From the NCBI GenBank assembly GCA_009733575.1, contig ML769715.1, forward strand, positions 1 to 64,000: a stretch of DNA of 64,000 bases, in the 5' to 3' direction. Positions 11,901 to 24,110 of the stretch are shown piece by piece (positions within the stretch are counted from its first letter, which is position 1; the number at the start of each line of letters is the position of its first letter). The DNA comes from Gymnopus androsaceus JB14 (Eukaryota; Basidiomycota; Agaricomycetes; Agaricales; Omphalotaceae). The notes below the pieces were generated by a model. It ran no database searches. It had not been told where the DNA came from and saw only the letters and a list, made by a program, of their open reading frames with translations. Both the position numbers and the translations under genes were made by a program.

Positions 11901-12809
11901 GCTGGAGGTGTTGATCCCTTCTCCAAATCAGACTTGGGAGCTTCCTTCGATAACTTCCACCAGTTCCATTTCGATTTAGTTTTTGGCGGTTGAGTCGGAG
12001 TCTTTTCGGCCAGGGAGGGAAGCGGAGGGATGTCAGGCGTCAAGGCAGGTTTCTCATTGAGGTTGACATCCGAAGTCGTAGTTGAGGGCGCGACAGTGCT
12101 CCCGTTACTGATAACTGATGGGGCTCCAGTAGTCATGCGAGACCGCCATACGAGCTTGACGAGCTTGGTTTCAAAGTCGCTGCACAAGCCAAGAATGTTG
12201 TCCAAATCGTCTGACCAGACGATGAGAACACGTTCATCGCGCTGTATCCGGATCAGTTATTGTTTGGTGGAAGAGTTAACCACGTACAATGAAAGCGCCA
12301 CATTGTTCCTTGTCCGCTGAAGGCAACTGCGCCATCGTCTCCAGAATCTGGATGCGAGTTTCGACATCCAGATAGATCGCCGTAGAAGTGTCCAACCTGA
12401 AAATGAGAACATAAGCCTTATGTCGTATTAAGTAGAAAATGGAGTCACGAACACGGTATTAAGAGCTGCGTGTACTGCTGCACTCCGAACTTTTATTGCC
12501 ACAAGAGGGTTTAAAGCTCTGACCGCTGATGAGATTCAAGATGTCAGAAGGGAATAAACAGTGCACTGATAACAATACTTGCCACTTTCGAACGGGACCA
12601 AGTAACGATTCTCGTAGGGAAATACCCTAAAGTGGCCAGGCTCTACACGGAGACAGACGCCAGCAGCGACGTTTTCTTCCGTGGGCTTAAACCAAGCATC
12701 TCCTTGGGTCTGAAACCAAGCGTTAAATGTTGGAAAGGTAAGAGATTCAGCTAGGACCTACGCGAGCCCAGAGGTAATGCAGGACCGCATCGTAATTGTC
12801 GTAGTCCAT
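8908..12809 (-). CDS. Membrane-bound family 2 glycosyltransferase (cellulose-synthase-like superfamily)
   Basis: Predicted integral membrane enzyme transferring sugars from nucleotide-sugar donors into a cell-surface polysaccharide; the product cannot be told from the sequence. Start ATG at 12809 (exon 12809-12762 encodes MDYDNYDAVLHYLWAR). The N-terminal half is soluble (QGDAWFKPTEENVAAGVCLR, then RDERVLIVWSDDLDNILG), followed near 11800-11870 by a membrane segment. The catalytic part has HVTIELPVYKESLEET, SSIFVHDDGLQL, FKKASNMNYGLALSL, a CDSDT-type region near 10760, GHNAFLRW and SEDFDMALRLQ. Hydrophobic C-terminal exons end NPWLMIFSY at 8908. More than ten introns are present; the one near 10520-10660 is longer and GA-rich. 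Related proteins are widespread in basidiomycetes. Family assignment is firm, exact exon borders and substrate are not. Confidence 0.85.
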
Positions 12810-15123
12810 AAGATTAGTATTGGCTGAGGACTGCAAGCCGTAGTGGGGAGCTAAAGTAAAAAGAAGCCGGAATCCAGAACTGCAGTCCGTCACGTTTATA
12901 AAGGAATCGGGCACTGGGCAAGAGATCTGACTTTTACAAGTTGAATTGGATCATCAATAGAAGGTTTGACAGCCTGGATGGTAGGTTTCTTCGGCCTTTG
13001 GCGCGCTTTCTTGATTCTTCCGAGGTTTAGGTACGGGACGTGTGAATGTCCTTTTTCAGTATCTGCCACCTCCCTGATCGGACATTAGTACAACCTGAGT
13101 ACAAAAAGTTGTGCTAAAATTTGGCTCGATTCTGCGTAAGAATTTAAGAAATCTCGGGAAATCAACCAGGGCCATCTAGATTTCCTAAGAATTTCCAGGA
13201 CCTGCTAGAGCAAAACATTGGAATGAGCTATGACGAGTCGCGGAGAATACAGTACAGCTTAAACAGCCTACTCTGTTCTGAATATCAAACACCGGAGCCC
13301 ATAATGTGAGGGCCCCGAGACATTGGCAGATGAGGAACAAGGGCAACATGTCACGTCCATAACAGACAAGACCATCAAAAGCGTAAGTTTTCGCGATAGG
13401 CACACTGTAGTATGTACGAACCACCCGTGTTGACGTATCGAGAGAAACGAACAGCCATTCGGAGAGGCGCCGAAAATGTGGGAAGTTTGTGACCGAACGC
13501 TTTGACAGGATGAAGTCTCGTCTCATCGACATCTCCCAGCAGTGCTGATGACGACAATCTCATTTTCCCTACGTAGGTACTACTATCTATAAACTACTCC
13601 GCGACTGCACCCGGCCACTTCTCGCAGTTTCCGACAGGGCGCAGTGTTCATCTTCATCTTCGAAAGCGCTCTCAGGGTCTTTTTTTTTTTTAAAAAAAAA
13701 GAAGCTATGAATAAATTATGACGGTCCCGAATATTAATGCAGACTGACCATCAGCTCGAGCGCTTGAGCCTCAAATCCGGCGTTAAGACTCAACGATAAG
13801 CCTCAAAAAACTGCACCCGCAACCAGCGTCAAAAAGGGGAATCGCCAGATAAATTCCATCCTGCCCTTGCGACGAGCATCGACATCCAGCTCGCATTCAA
13901 CGCCCCTAAAGACTCCCAACGTACGACATTACTACGCATTTAGCCAAAATCTCACTCGCCCGAGAACAACGATGGCGTATACACTGGTTTCATCAAGACA
14001 ATCAGCACAGGCGATAAGGCAATGGCAGTGAGCGAGGTACACATAGAATACAATCGGGTGCACAATTAGATGATCGACCAATACAAAAATCGGACATAAC
14101 GTGTATTTACAGCCCGCCCGACCGGTACATTCAGCAAGTCATTTTTACTAAGGCTTCTCCCCTTAGGGTCGGTGTTGCAGATTCTCCTAATGATGCCTTT
14201 TCCATCATGCCTAGACAGCAAACGCTCCGATAAGGGCCTTGCATACAGACCATATGGATACTCATAGGGCCAAAGCTAACGGCAGCTTTGTTCGGTGTGA
14301 CTGACAAGATAGGTTTCTGGTGGTATTCGATACAACACGGAGGACTGCGATTTCAAATCCAGGAGTGTGATTTGCGCTGTATTCAATAACTCGAGGAATC
14401 GAAGCCTTAAGGGGATAGATGGAAGATAAGAACACTGAAATATTTTAACTTGTTCTTTCACGTCTGATGTCCCAGGCCTCGCACTCGCATGCTTTTAATA
14501 TGTTCATTCTTCCCGAGAGAAACTTGCTCCGAGTAGCCCATACACTTGCCCAGCGTAGGAACTAGGCGATTTCAGGACAATGCCACGCCAAAAAAACAAC
14601 AACAATCACCATAAGCAGCATCAATAATTTTCGAGTTTCCTCCGGGAAACATGAAGAGATTTAAATTCTGTACATCGGAAGTCGATAGGCCAATATATAA
14701 GTGTGTTCTGCTCCGTTTATTCAATCCTCAAGTGCACAGATGAACATGAGGAGCCCCCAGATCACAGTTGCGGCGCCTAGAAGCTCTAAAGCCTCAAAAC
14801 GGAGAGGAAGCAACTGCATCTGCCAGGTACCCAGATTTATCAGTCAGTTCGAGATAATAAGGAAAGAGGTAGTGCAGACATGCTGCTTGGTAAAACGACA
14901 AGATTATCGGCGCAATCGATGCACGTTCTTCCAGGGTGAAGTCAAAACGGGGGAAGCATTAGCCGTAGGGTGCTCAGCGTTGAACAGTAGATCGAGCCTT
15001 TGAGCGATACGAAAGGCTCGGAAAAGCAGCGCCTAAGAGATACGCGATATTCGTGAGTGTTAAGGACCTTGGTTTACGACAAGTCCTCCGATAAAGATAG
15101 CGAGTACTTGTTACTCCAGCATT

Positions 15124-15185
15124 AGGAAGCGGAATTCTTCTGCGAAACATCGGGAGGAAGGAAGCAGAATTCTTCTGCGAAACAT
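15124..15185. repeat. 27-bp direct repeat pair
   Basis: AGGAAGCGGAATTCTTCTGC continues as GAAACAT at 15124-15150 and recurs at 15159-15185 with one mismatch. It is a short local duplication of unknown role. Confidence 0.75.
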
Positions 15186-15333
15186 ATGAGCCTGAGCCGA
15201 CATGATATTCCCAAGAGGTTCGCTGTTTTCTGATTCGGGTCCCTAATCAACCGCCTCGTAGAAGAAAAGAAGTATGATTGATTGACCTCCAAAGAGAAGA
15301 AAGCCGTTTTGCCACTGGGATATGAGAAATTCG

Positions 15334-15394
15334 AGCAGAGTATTGAAATCCGTCGGTGTTAGTACATACTCTGCTAACACCGACGGATTTCAAT
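15334..15394. repeat. Perfect 21-bp hairpin overlapping an alternative 9-bp hairpin
   Basis: The 21-bp arms 15342-15362 and 15374-15394 are perfect inverted repeats around an 11-nt loop. A second inverted pair, AGCAGAGTA (15334-15342) and TACTCTGCT (15367-15375), overlaps the first, so only one stem can form at a time. Confidence 0.85.
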
Positions 15395-16782
15395 GATATG
15401 ATCCAGTTCAGATGATATTAGAGAGTAAAATCAAGACATTCTCGGACACAGGACTCGGAAGCTCTCAGAGTCAGCTGGCAACTGGTCCACTAGGTTGAAG
15501 CGAAGTTCTGACCTTGGTACCTTCAGGGATTGTTGATGTTTCTTCCGTTGGATCAGTTAGCTGTTCCGATAGATGAGTCTCCGAGCCAGACGCAGAAGAG
15601 AAGATATAAAGCCAGAATCTGGACTTGCTGCGTTGATTGACAGACATTGCATTGAAGAACGCGGGATGAAGGTGTCTGGGGGGAGGACCGGTCCAGCCGA
15701 AATTGTTCCCACAATCATCTTTAGTTTTAGACCTCGGTTGTACCTTCAAGAATTCTCCTGAACGTCTGTGGAGCTGCAGGAACCTGCTAGCCTATTATCC
15801 ACACAACGCCGAAATTGCTCCAACGTCCTCTTTTCGATGTCGCTAGGGAAGATGAAGATGGATTGACCTCCGACTCGCTCTGGCCGCTCTGCTCGTGATT
15901 TGATCCACGTCGGAAAGAAGGCTTCTCTGGTGCCACGGTCTAGATCTTTTTAATGATTTTCCGTGGATTTTTATGCTTGTGGAACTCTGGTATCTGTCAT
16001 TCCGACCTGCAGAGTGTGGAGTGTGGTTTTGACATGCAGAATTCATTGAAAACATTGCCTGGATCAATCCAAGCTTCAAAGGTTGTACCTGCCTGTACAC
16101 ATCCATGCATCCGGCTTGTCAGGCTGTCCCTTGAAGTTGATATAGGAGGGAGTGCTGCCATTCAGCTATGCAGCTGTACTTGGCCATCGAGGCAACTGAC
16201 ATCTCTGCGAACGTTCTGTTATCTCTCAGTCACTTCATCAGGACTAGCTCGCTATCAAACGATGTACGAGATGAGCTGTTTAAGGTGAATACGGCGCCAG
16301 CAGATGAAACTAAAGCTCACTTACTCCGATTTTCATGATCACAGATTGGCCTTCTAGGGAGATTTTCCAGTAATTCGGTACCAGGAGCGATTATCTAGTT
16401 GCTCTGCGACCAGCGATAGGGCGGTACGTCCTAAAGAGGAAATTGAAGCACTAAAAGAATGCCGATATAATAACCACTTACGCCGAATGAACCTTAAGCT
16501 TGACTGGTGCGAACAAGATCGATCTGGCATGGCAATTACTTACAGCACAGTCACAATTGTCTTGGTTCCCACCACTGTCCAGGATTGCAACTTTTTATCC
16601 AGGAACAAACGGCTCAAATTTTGACATTCAGAACGGTGAGTCCGGAAATATTTTCGAACCGGCTGAATGCTTTTCTGATATTTTATACCAATAGGATTCT
16701 CCGATTCCCCGTTCATTAAAAGCCATTGGATCCGCTGTTGATCTTCGGTCTTCCTCCTCCAATACTTCGGTCCTCCTCCAAT

Positions 16783-19165
16783 ATGTCCTCCTCTGGAACC
16801 CCTTCGGATGCACGCGTCCCCCACACACGATTCATCGAACATGGCAACGATCTTGTTGAGGAGCCGCGTGCTATCTCCGGGGCTGTAGACTCGCCCCCAG
16901 TAACTCCAAGGAGTCTTACGTTCTCGATCCCCGTGAATCCCTTTTCTCCCCCCGCGAGCGTTCTCAGTTTTGGCGACCAAACCCCAATGGCTACACCTGG
17001 AGCTCACAACGACAGTCATTATCCGTTCCCTGAACCTCGCAGCGGTCTCACTTCTGTCTCGACCAGCATGGCAGACCTGCCCCGAATGACTTCATCGGTA
17101 TACCTGAACAGTCGTCCGACCACCTCCTCATATACAGACTCTCCTCAGGGCAGTACTCGCCATCTCTCGGGTCGTCTCAGGGAGACTTTTACTGCTCCCT
17201 CCGCCCGGCCACTTACAATCTACAGTACGATTGCCCCAATAACAAAGTCGAAACGAGACCGTCCCAAGTCAACCATGCTCGTCACGGAGCCGCAAAAACC
17301 TTGGGTTACTTCTCGTGACCCCCGCGCGCGCATCGCCTACTTCCTCACCTACGGCATGATCTTCGTTGGGGTAGCTATCAGCGCCGTGAAGTGTTGGTTG
17401 GACTGGACTCGCGTCCAGCTGATAACTGGGCCCCTTTGCATGGTCCTGGACGAGGACTTTAGCACCGGGAACGATATTTTCGGGGATAACGGAACATTTT
17501 TCAGAGAGGTGGATATGAGTGGCTTTGGGTAAGTCGTGATTGCATTTACGATTGGCAGGAGTTTGATTTTTGGCTCTAGAAATGGCGAGTTCGAAATGAC
17601 CACCGACTCTCTTAATAACTCCTTCGTTGCCAATGGCCACCTTTATATCCTTCCGACCTTGACCTCTGACAGCGTCCCTATGTCCCAAATCCTTGACGGA
17701 TATGTATACAACATCACAGGATGCACATACAACATCACCCAGGGGCAGTCCTACACTTCCTCCACCGGTACTGGTACAACCTCGAACGAAACTGCGATTG
17801 GCTCCGACACCTTCGACGCCGATGCATACTACGCAGCGTGTTCCGCCGTCAGTAACTCAACAACGGGTACGATCATCAATCCCGTTCAGAGTGCGCGGCT
17901 TAGTACGCGAAAAACCGCTAGTATGAAGTACGGAAGAGTCGAGGTTGTAGCAAAAATTCCAACTGGGTGAGTTGTTTCCGGCTCCCGTTTTTGACTCGGT
18001 TGATTGATGATACTTTTAGGGATTGGGTATGCTTTTCATCTGTTGCCGCGATTATCCGATTGACTAACTTCTTTTTGCGAATGTAGATGTGGCCTGCGAT
18101 TTGGATGCTGCCAGGTATTTCTGTTTTTCAAAGTTCCCTAGATCATTTGACTGACGATATCTTAGTCGACAATGTCTATGGCGCGTGGCCATTGAGTGGT
18201 AAGCAACGTTTTTTTGTCAAATATGCTTCTCCGACTGCTGCATGCGAGTTCTTACCCGCTGCAGTCGTCCGGATCCTGCTCGTCTCCTTACTCTCGGCCT
18301 TTTGCTGACGATCTGTCGTTTATAGGGGAGATTGATATTATGGAAGCCCGAGGCAATGGACCCAACTATCCATTCCAGTGAGTCGTGTTCTCTTTGTGAC
18401 GGCCTCAACTGACCGTCGAACACAGAGGAACTAACTATGTCCGCGGATCGTTGAACTGGGGTCCCGTGACATGGCTCAACGAGGTTTGGCGAACCTATGG
18501 GTGGTGGAATTTGAAGCGAGGAACCTACGACCAAGGATTCCATACCTATTCTATGGAATGGACCGAAAAGTTCATGTATGTCATCCTCGACCGTCTTTGC
18601 ACCTTCTGAACACTAAAGTTTTTCTAAAAGCAACATCTACGTCGACTCACGCCTACACCACATGATGGAAATCACCATTAACGAAGCTTTCTGGGACCGC
18701 GGTGATTTCCCGGCGACTGTGCAAAACGGCTCTGAGATCGTCCCGCTAGAGAACCCTTGGATCAATGGGACAAAAGCTGCGCCATTCGATGAACGTATGT
18801 ACCCTCGTTTGCTGCGAGGTTAACCCGGCTTTTGAACTCATTTTTGAATCTAGGGTTCTATCTCATTTTGGACGTGGGTATCGGAGGTACTAATGGATGG
18901 TTCCCCGACGGTGGTTCGAAGCCTTGGTTGGACGGATCTCTGAGTAAGTTTCTACGCCACTCAATATCTGACGATGCTCATGCTCAACGTTGCAGCCGCG
19001 ATGCGCGATTTCTTGGAAGCCCAAGATCAGTGGTACCCAACGTGGCCGACAAACCCAGAAGATCGCGCGTTTGTCATGTACGTCCGGCATTTCTTTCATT
19101 CTTATTTTTCATCGGCGCTGATATCTTTCTATAGCGACTCGGTGAAAATGTATGAACAATGCTAG
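16783..19165 (+). CDS. KRE6: GH16 beta-glucan synthesis-associated protein (Kre6/Skn1 type)
   Basis: Kre6/Skn1 proteins are type II membrane proteins of the secretory pathway needed for beta-1,6-glucan in the cell wall. Start ATG 16783 (MSSSGTPSDARV), preferred over an in-frame ATG at 16726 because the encoded tail matches the usual Ser/Pro-rich start. In order: a disordered cytosolic region of about 180 residues; RIAYFLTYGMIFVGVAISAV as membrane anchor; VLDEDFSTGNDIF; MKYGRVEVVAKIPTG; MWPAIWMLP; the GH16 catalytic motif EIDIMEARG; NYVRGSLNWGP; FYLILDVGIGGTNGWFPDGG; a C-terminal DSVKMYEQC. About nine introns include a 7-nt microexon at 18020-18026 and a longer intron at 18199-18325. All exons join in frame and key acidic residues are present, so the gene looks intact. 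Confidence 0.93.
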
Positions 19166-19531
19166 ACATCACGCACGACAAATCCCGCTGGACTTAATAT
19201 CTATTACTATCTTTTTGTTCATGCACACCGCTACGTTGTTACATAAGTAAACGTTCGCATTTGGCTTGTCATTCCTTCGATTCACCCGTTCTTTACTTAC
19301 TTATTTGCTTGCATATTCTTGTCTTCAGTCCTGTTTGGTATGAAGTATGTTTTTCAGCACGCACACTACTAGACACACGAAGTACGATACTTTATAAGAT
19401 ACTATACATATTGCCAGTACTGTACTCAATCGACTTTTTCTTAAGAGAAGAGCCGTGCACGCATTGACCAGCTTGTACATAAAACTGAGTTTTCGGGCTT
19501 CGAATTCTCTGAAACTCTCAACTCTTAAGAG

Positions 19532-20096
19532 TCAAACGCCACAAAGCTCCGCGACCTCTTCCGAAGTTCCACCCTTCCTTCTCTTCTCGAACTGAAGATT
19601 CACAGAAGTTGGGACAGTAACTTGGCTGAGCTTGAACTTGAACGCCGGGTCGCGCGGTTCTGAATCTCCCGTGACAAATTGAACGAGGATCAAAGTCCAG
19701 GGACTAGTCACTAAGAGGAGAGGATTTTGCGGCATTTGGATGGTGGACAAGGTTCCCTTTATGGGCTACTTAGAAAGGTGCGCTAGGCGTTCAGCTTAGG
19801 TCTTGGTCAGACGAATCGGAATCGCTACCCGCAAAGTCAAATTCCTGGTTCGCAAATGATAGCTTCAAACTTACAGGAGGAAATGCAGGAGGAAATGCAT
19901 CTCCTGCGCGATAATGCACCAGCTCCCGGCCCTTCGCAGGCTCGGGGAGAATGAGAGGAGGGACACGGATGGTAAAGGAAGAAAGATGAGTTCTTCTCAA
20001 TGTCGGGCAGGGGGATTCGACGACAATGAGGGAGTAAAGACGACGAACATGTTGAGCAGTGAATAAAACGCAGTCATGATGCAGTTGAGTGTACAT
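19532..20096 (-). CDS. Possible small unrecognised protein
   Basis: Two minus-strand open stretches look protein-like: one ending near LPEPAKGRELVHYRAGDAFPP just before a strong GTAAGT donor, and one containing VQFVTGDSEPRDPAFKFKLS up to a stop at 19532. An intron of about 150 nt could join them, long for this genome. I do not recognise a family. It could be a species-limited gene, a relic, or chance. Confidence 0.3.
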
Positions 20097-21367
20097 ATGA
20101 GAGTAAATTATTTCGAGGAGAATTTACAGGAGATGATAGGGGCTATTTGCCTGCCCGAGTTCCCCGAAGCAGTTTGAGCCTAGACCGCAGTGTCTGCTCG
20201 GATGCTCGGTACTGTGAATGAAAGCGGTGATACTCGAGTGAGGAGACCAGAGCCTTGATTGAGCGAGCCTAATAAACAGTTAGCTAATGACAATGTACCA
20301 AGTTTGACGTTAACTGAATGTGCCAAGAGCAGCAATGCTATCAAATCTAGAACGTACATATCCATATCTTTGTTTCGAGCGTAATATGAGGTAAGATTGG
20401 TAGCGAAACTACTGTAGTATACTGTTCCTCTTTGGTCACACGTCACATCCAAAAAAAATTAGACAGTGGATTTAATTTTTTCTCGAATTTTGGGAATTCT
20501 TATTTACTCATTTATTTGTATTTTTTTCGAAATCTGTGATTCTGAGCAGTTAGTTTGTTAGTTGGTTCGAAGAGTACAATAGATCCATAAAAATTGAATA
20601 CCTCCAAGCTGATGAGACAATTTTCAACATATGTAGCTGGAAGCCTTGTTGATCTGTGAATGTCATCAAATTTCTGAATCCACCATTCAATCATATCCTG
20701 AGCGTTAACTTGGGCAAAATCCAATTGAACTTTGCAAAGCGGCCATCGGGCAAGTTCTGGTAAGTATGTGAGACGGCCTCAGGGTGACGATAAAATATAG
20801 AACAAAAGATAGTGGCTAAGCCGAGTGGGTTGGATTCCAAAAGAAAAAGACTCGGAGCAGACTTGATTATCAGCAGATTGCGCGCCATTCAGGAATACAT
20901 ATGCACAAGCCATTCCTAGTAGCGTTATGGTCAAAAATGAGCTCCGTAGGAATCGTTCGGTTCCAAGCCTGTTTCTGTCCATGCAGCAGGGTAATGAGGA
21001 TGGCGAAAATTTAAGATAACGCTGACTATGGTGGCTGAAGCTGGATGCAAGAATCGCCGCGACGCCGCACAGCTTGGAGGACCCTTCAGACCACTGAACC
21101 TGCCCGCGAGCTGAGATACGCCGTGAATTCGGAAGCTTGAATGCAAAAGTAGAGCACTATAATCGCGCCGCCAGTCAGTAGCATGTTCTGGCGGAAAGCG
21201 TGTCGTTCTTCTCCAATTCTGCTTTAGTTTTCCTGTAGTCTGGATCACTTGAGTACTGAAGAAGCAAGCTCTGATAACATCGCTTTGTCGGTGCTCCGCA
21301 TCAAAACATCACGGCCTCTGGAGGGCGGAGGCTGTTCAAACAGATAATCAAGCGCCGGATAGCCGAG

Positions 21368-21374
21368 TATAAAA
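21368..21374 (+). promoter_or_regulatory. TATA box
   Basis: TATAAAA followed by GG lies about 190 bp upstream of the ATG at 21567, in a plausible position for the core promoter of that gene. Confidence 0.45.
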
Positions 21375-21566
21375 GGCGTGGCCATATATCAGTTTCGGTT
21401 TTTTTGATTGGAAATTCATCTTGTCCTCTAGACTCTCACTTTGACAGTGAAGTCAATCACCCCCAAGTCCTGGTGACTTGCTATTGCTAACTGCTGTGCG
21501 GTACATCGCTCCTCTTATATTCGCTGGTCGAGCCCAAACTAGTTCAGAGATTGAAGAAACTAAGCA

Positions 21567-22802
21567 ATGGCTATGAAAGGAATGTATCTAATGAGGGGAC
21601 ATGGTAGTCTTGGTTTTGGCAATTTGGAAGGTGTGTTTCGTTGGATTTTTTAGCCCGAAGCATCGTCGTTTAAGCAGAACTGCGCACAGCCTTTTACCGT
21701 CAAGCATGGTTATTGGTTATCCTTTGGGCACTGTCTTCCGTCGACGGCGTATCTGCAGCGAAAGTGTGTACCACCGGCGCTGATGGTAAGACCGTATGTC
21801 ATGACAAACTCTCGGGAGGAGTTATCGCTGCTATCATTGTCACGATAGGTAAAAAGATTTCTCTCGATATTGATACTGTTACTCAGTCCTACTCTCAGTT
21901 CTGGTCCTACTTATTTGTGCGGGAATATACTACATCATCCGACGTACCCGTGCAATACGTATGAACTCACAAATCACAAGTTTATTTGGAGGTCAACCGG
22001 AACTTCAACGATACAGCGCCCGAGGTCGCCGACGGGACGAGGAGGAAGGAGATTCAGACTCGGACGACGAAAAGTATTTGTCTGTCGAGAAGAATCAGAT
22101 ACACGGTCCTACCTGGGAAGCTCGATACGATCCATCTTCTGCACCCTTGCCTGGAAAAAGCAGTATTGATGGTTGGAGCTCAAGGTTGCGCGGTCTAAGG
22201 TCTGGACAACGTTCCGGTCCTGACTATGGAGGATTCGGCCAACCCATGAGTGCGCCTGGACATGGGAATGGTAGATCCGGTGGTGGTCGAAGTAGAAGTG
22301 GTTCTTCATCTCATTCGGTAAGGAAACCTCGGAGTGCGGGTGCGGAGCCATCCAAGAATCAGAGTCCCAAAAGCAAGGTACATTGGGGAAGCTTGATTCA
22401 TGGGTCACATTCCAAGAGTGGTTCAAAGAGTGCAGCGCCAAACGTTGAGCCGGCGGCGGTGAAAGCCGCTGCAGTGCGATCAAGGCAATCCCCTGGGCTG
22501 TATCTCATCGCCGAAGGCCCTGGAGGGTTTTATGTGAGTATTTTTCGAATGTCTAATCATCGGAAAATTAACCAATTCATTCTTAGAATGCGCCCGTAAT
22601 CCCTCCGATAACTCCGCACACACCACGAACTCCCTCTCGACTGGGCGCAGCGCCGCCTCTTAGCGCTGGACCACTCGGGTTCTCTTCTGCACCTATCCCT
22701 CCACGAACACCGCGAACTCCTGGTAGCAGTATACCGCTTACACCAAGACCCTTGCCAGCGTATTCACCGATGACGCCTCGTGGCCATATGGGTGCGATAT
22801 AA
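21567..22802 (+). CDS. Single-pass membrane protein with Ser/Arg-rich, TPRTP-containing tail
   Basis: No known family recognised. Proposed start ATG 21567; an intron beginning GTGTGT near 21631 joins in frame to an exon encoding AWLLVILWALSSVDGVSA, a likely signal peptide or first membrane segment. A short CTTGADGKTVC segment follows, then the membrane helix GVIAAIIVTIVLVLLICAGI (split by an intron at about 21849-21898) and a basic stop-transfer YYIIRRTRAIR. The cytosolic tail of more than 200 residues is acidic near DEEEGDSDSDDEKY, then Gly/Ser/Arg-rich, and ends in proline-directed motifs (TPHTPRTP, PPRTPRTP, YSPMTPRG) that could be kinase or WW/SH3 targets. The stop is at 22800-22802. Overall shape resembles fungal wall-stress or receptor-like single-pass proteins, but that is only a shape argument. 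Confidence 0.72.
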
Positions 22803-24110
22803 GTAATCTGGATATTTTCAAGAAAGGATGGGGAGATATAGGCAGTCGTTCGTTGAAATCTTTTACTTTTTTTTCTTTTTGACCTATTCACAATCGCCAT
22901 CCATCCATATCTACCTAGTGCCCGATCCCACTATCCCGATCTTCTGACTTTTTACGCTTCTATCTACGCATGACACGCTTCCCGACTCCCTAACTCCTTT
23001 TTGCTCTCCAAGCCAATCCCTACTTTGTACCCTGTCATGTATTTATTTCATGCGATTGTTTAATGAAACTTTTCCTGAACCCAAAGAGCGTGATGCAGAG
23101 ACGGTCAAAGCCAAATAAAATGTACGGGACTGCTTTTCGAATGTGCAATGACAGCTAGTGTGTTGAATCACCCATTATCCAATTAAATCGACTTGTTTCA
23201 TCATATCTTACTGTGACCTCGATATTCTGTCGGCTTATCAGTGGTTTCTGTTCTATCTGGTGGTTTCGTATTATTCATGGACTGATATATAACAGAATAT
23301 CACGAACAAGTACTCTAATAGCAAGATCATTAGTCCATCCACCAGTTCTCTTCAGTAGTAGATCTGCTGTCAGTGGTAATTCATGCGGAAACTATCTTTG
23401 GTAGCAGACAAACTATGTACGACGAGAGAGTGAGGATTCGATGGTGGAGAAACTTGATATACTTGATCGATTGTGTTTGTTTTAAGTTTTGCGTCGACAA
23501 AGAGTGGTACAGTGTATGTAGATGTATTGGGGCATTCATCTTCTATGAGAGAGTCCTTGTGCGATCCGGATGGCCTGTGAACTAGACAGGACAATGTCTG
23601 ATTTTTGAGAATGTCTTTCGAATAAGGCTGTAGGCGGTTGGTAGGGCGGCAAGACCGTGCTGGGCACTGGTATGAATTTTAAACCGATGATGGCGGAATA
23701 TTTCTCCTGAGAAACCTTGGCATGTAACGCGAGAGAAAGAGAGGTTAAGAGAGCTACCAGTGGCTTGGATATTTCACTTTCTGTGTAAGAAGAATCAGAG
23801 CGGTGATATCGAACTGATATGTCTTTCTAGAGAACCTCGAGCTCACGGCAAATTGAGAAGCAGTGAGGAGAGAAGGCGAGGGCATAGGTAGCTTGAGGTG
23901 GAACCTTTGAGTTGGGGCCAGGTTGGGGCGAGGCTAGCTCATGTACCACCGAATAGGAGTCACAAGATTGGCGCCATGACTGCCGCCCGGTGACGCATAA
24001 AAGGAGTAGCGCCGAACCGGGACCGCTAGCCTGCTCTTAACCATCACCTACTATAACCCTGTAACCAAATTGCAAGCTTTGCTTCGAGAGTATCAGAGAA
24101 TACCGCCATA
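22803..24110. other. Intergenic
   Basis: 3' region of the membrane protein gene and 5' region of the FHA gene. A TATA-like CATAAAAG lies at 23996-24003, about 110 bp before the FHA start. No gene seen. Confidence 0.5.

Larger units (their letters stand above)
12810..16782. other. Long gene-poor stretch
   Basis: About 4 kb without a convincing gene. It holds a T11A9 tract at 13681-13700 and a possible lone first exon starting at ATG 13972 (MAYTLVSSRQSAQAIRQWQ before a GT), which reads like a short mitochondrial leader but has no convincing continuation. It also holds a 27-bp direct repeat at 15124-15185 and a strong hairpin at 15334-15394. The right end should contain the promoter of the GH16 gene. 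Confidence 0.5.
19166..21566. other. Intergenic, one doubtful minus-strand gene
   Basis: About 2.4 kb. The only coding-like signal is the minus-strand pair of open stretches at 19532-20096. A TATA box at 21368-21374 belongs to the next gene. Confidence 0.45.

Noticed and set aside
13681..13700. T11A9 tract as a possible terminator or origin
   Set aside because: Simple A/T slippage tract with no other supporting structure.
15124..15185. Direct repeat pair as a CRISPR-like array
   Set aside because: Only two copies, a very short spacer and a eukaryotic context.
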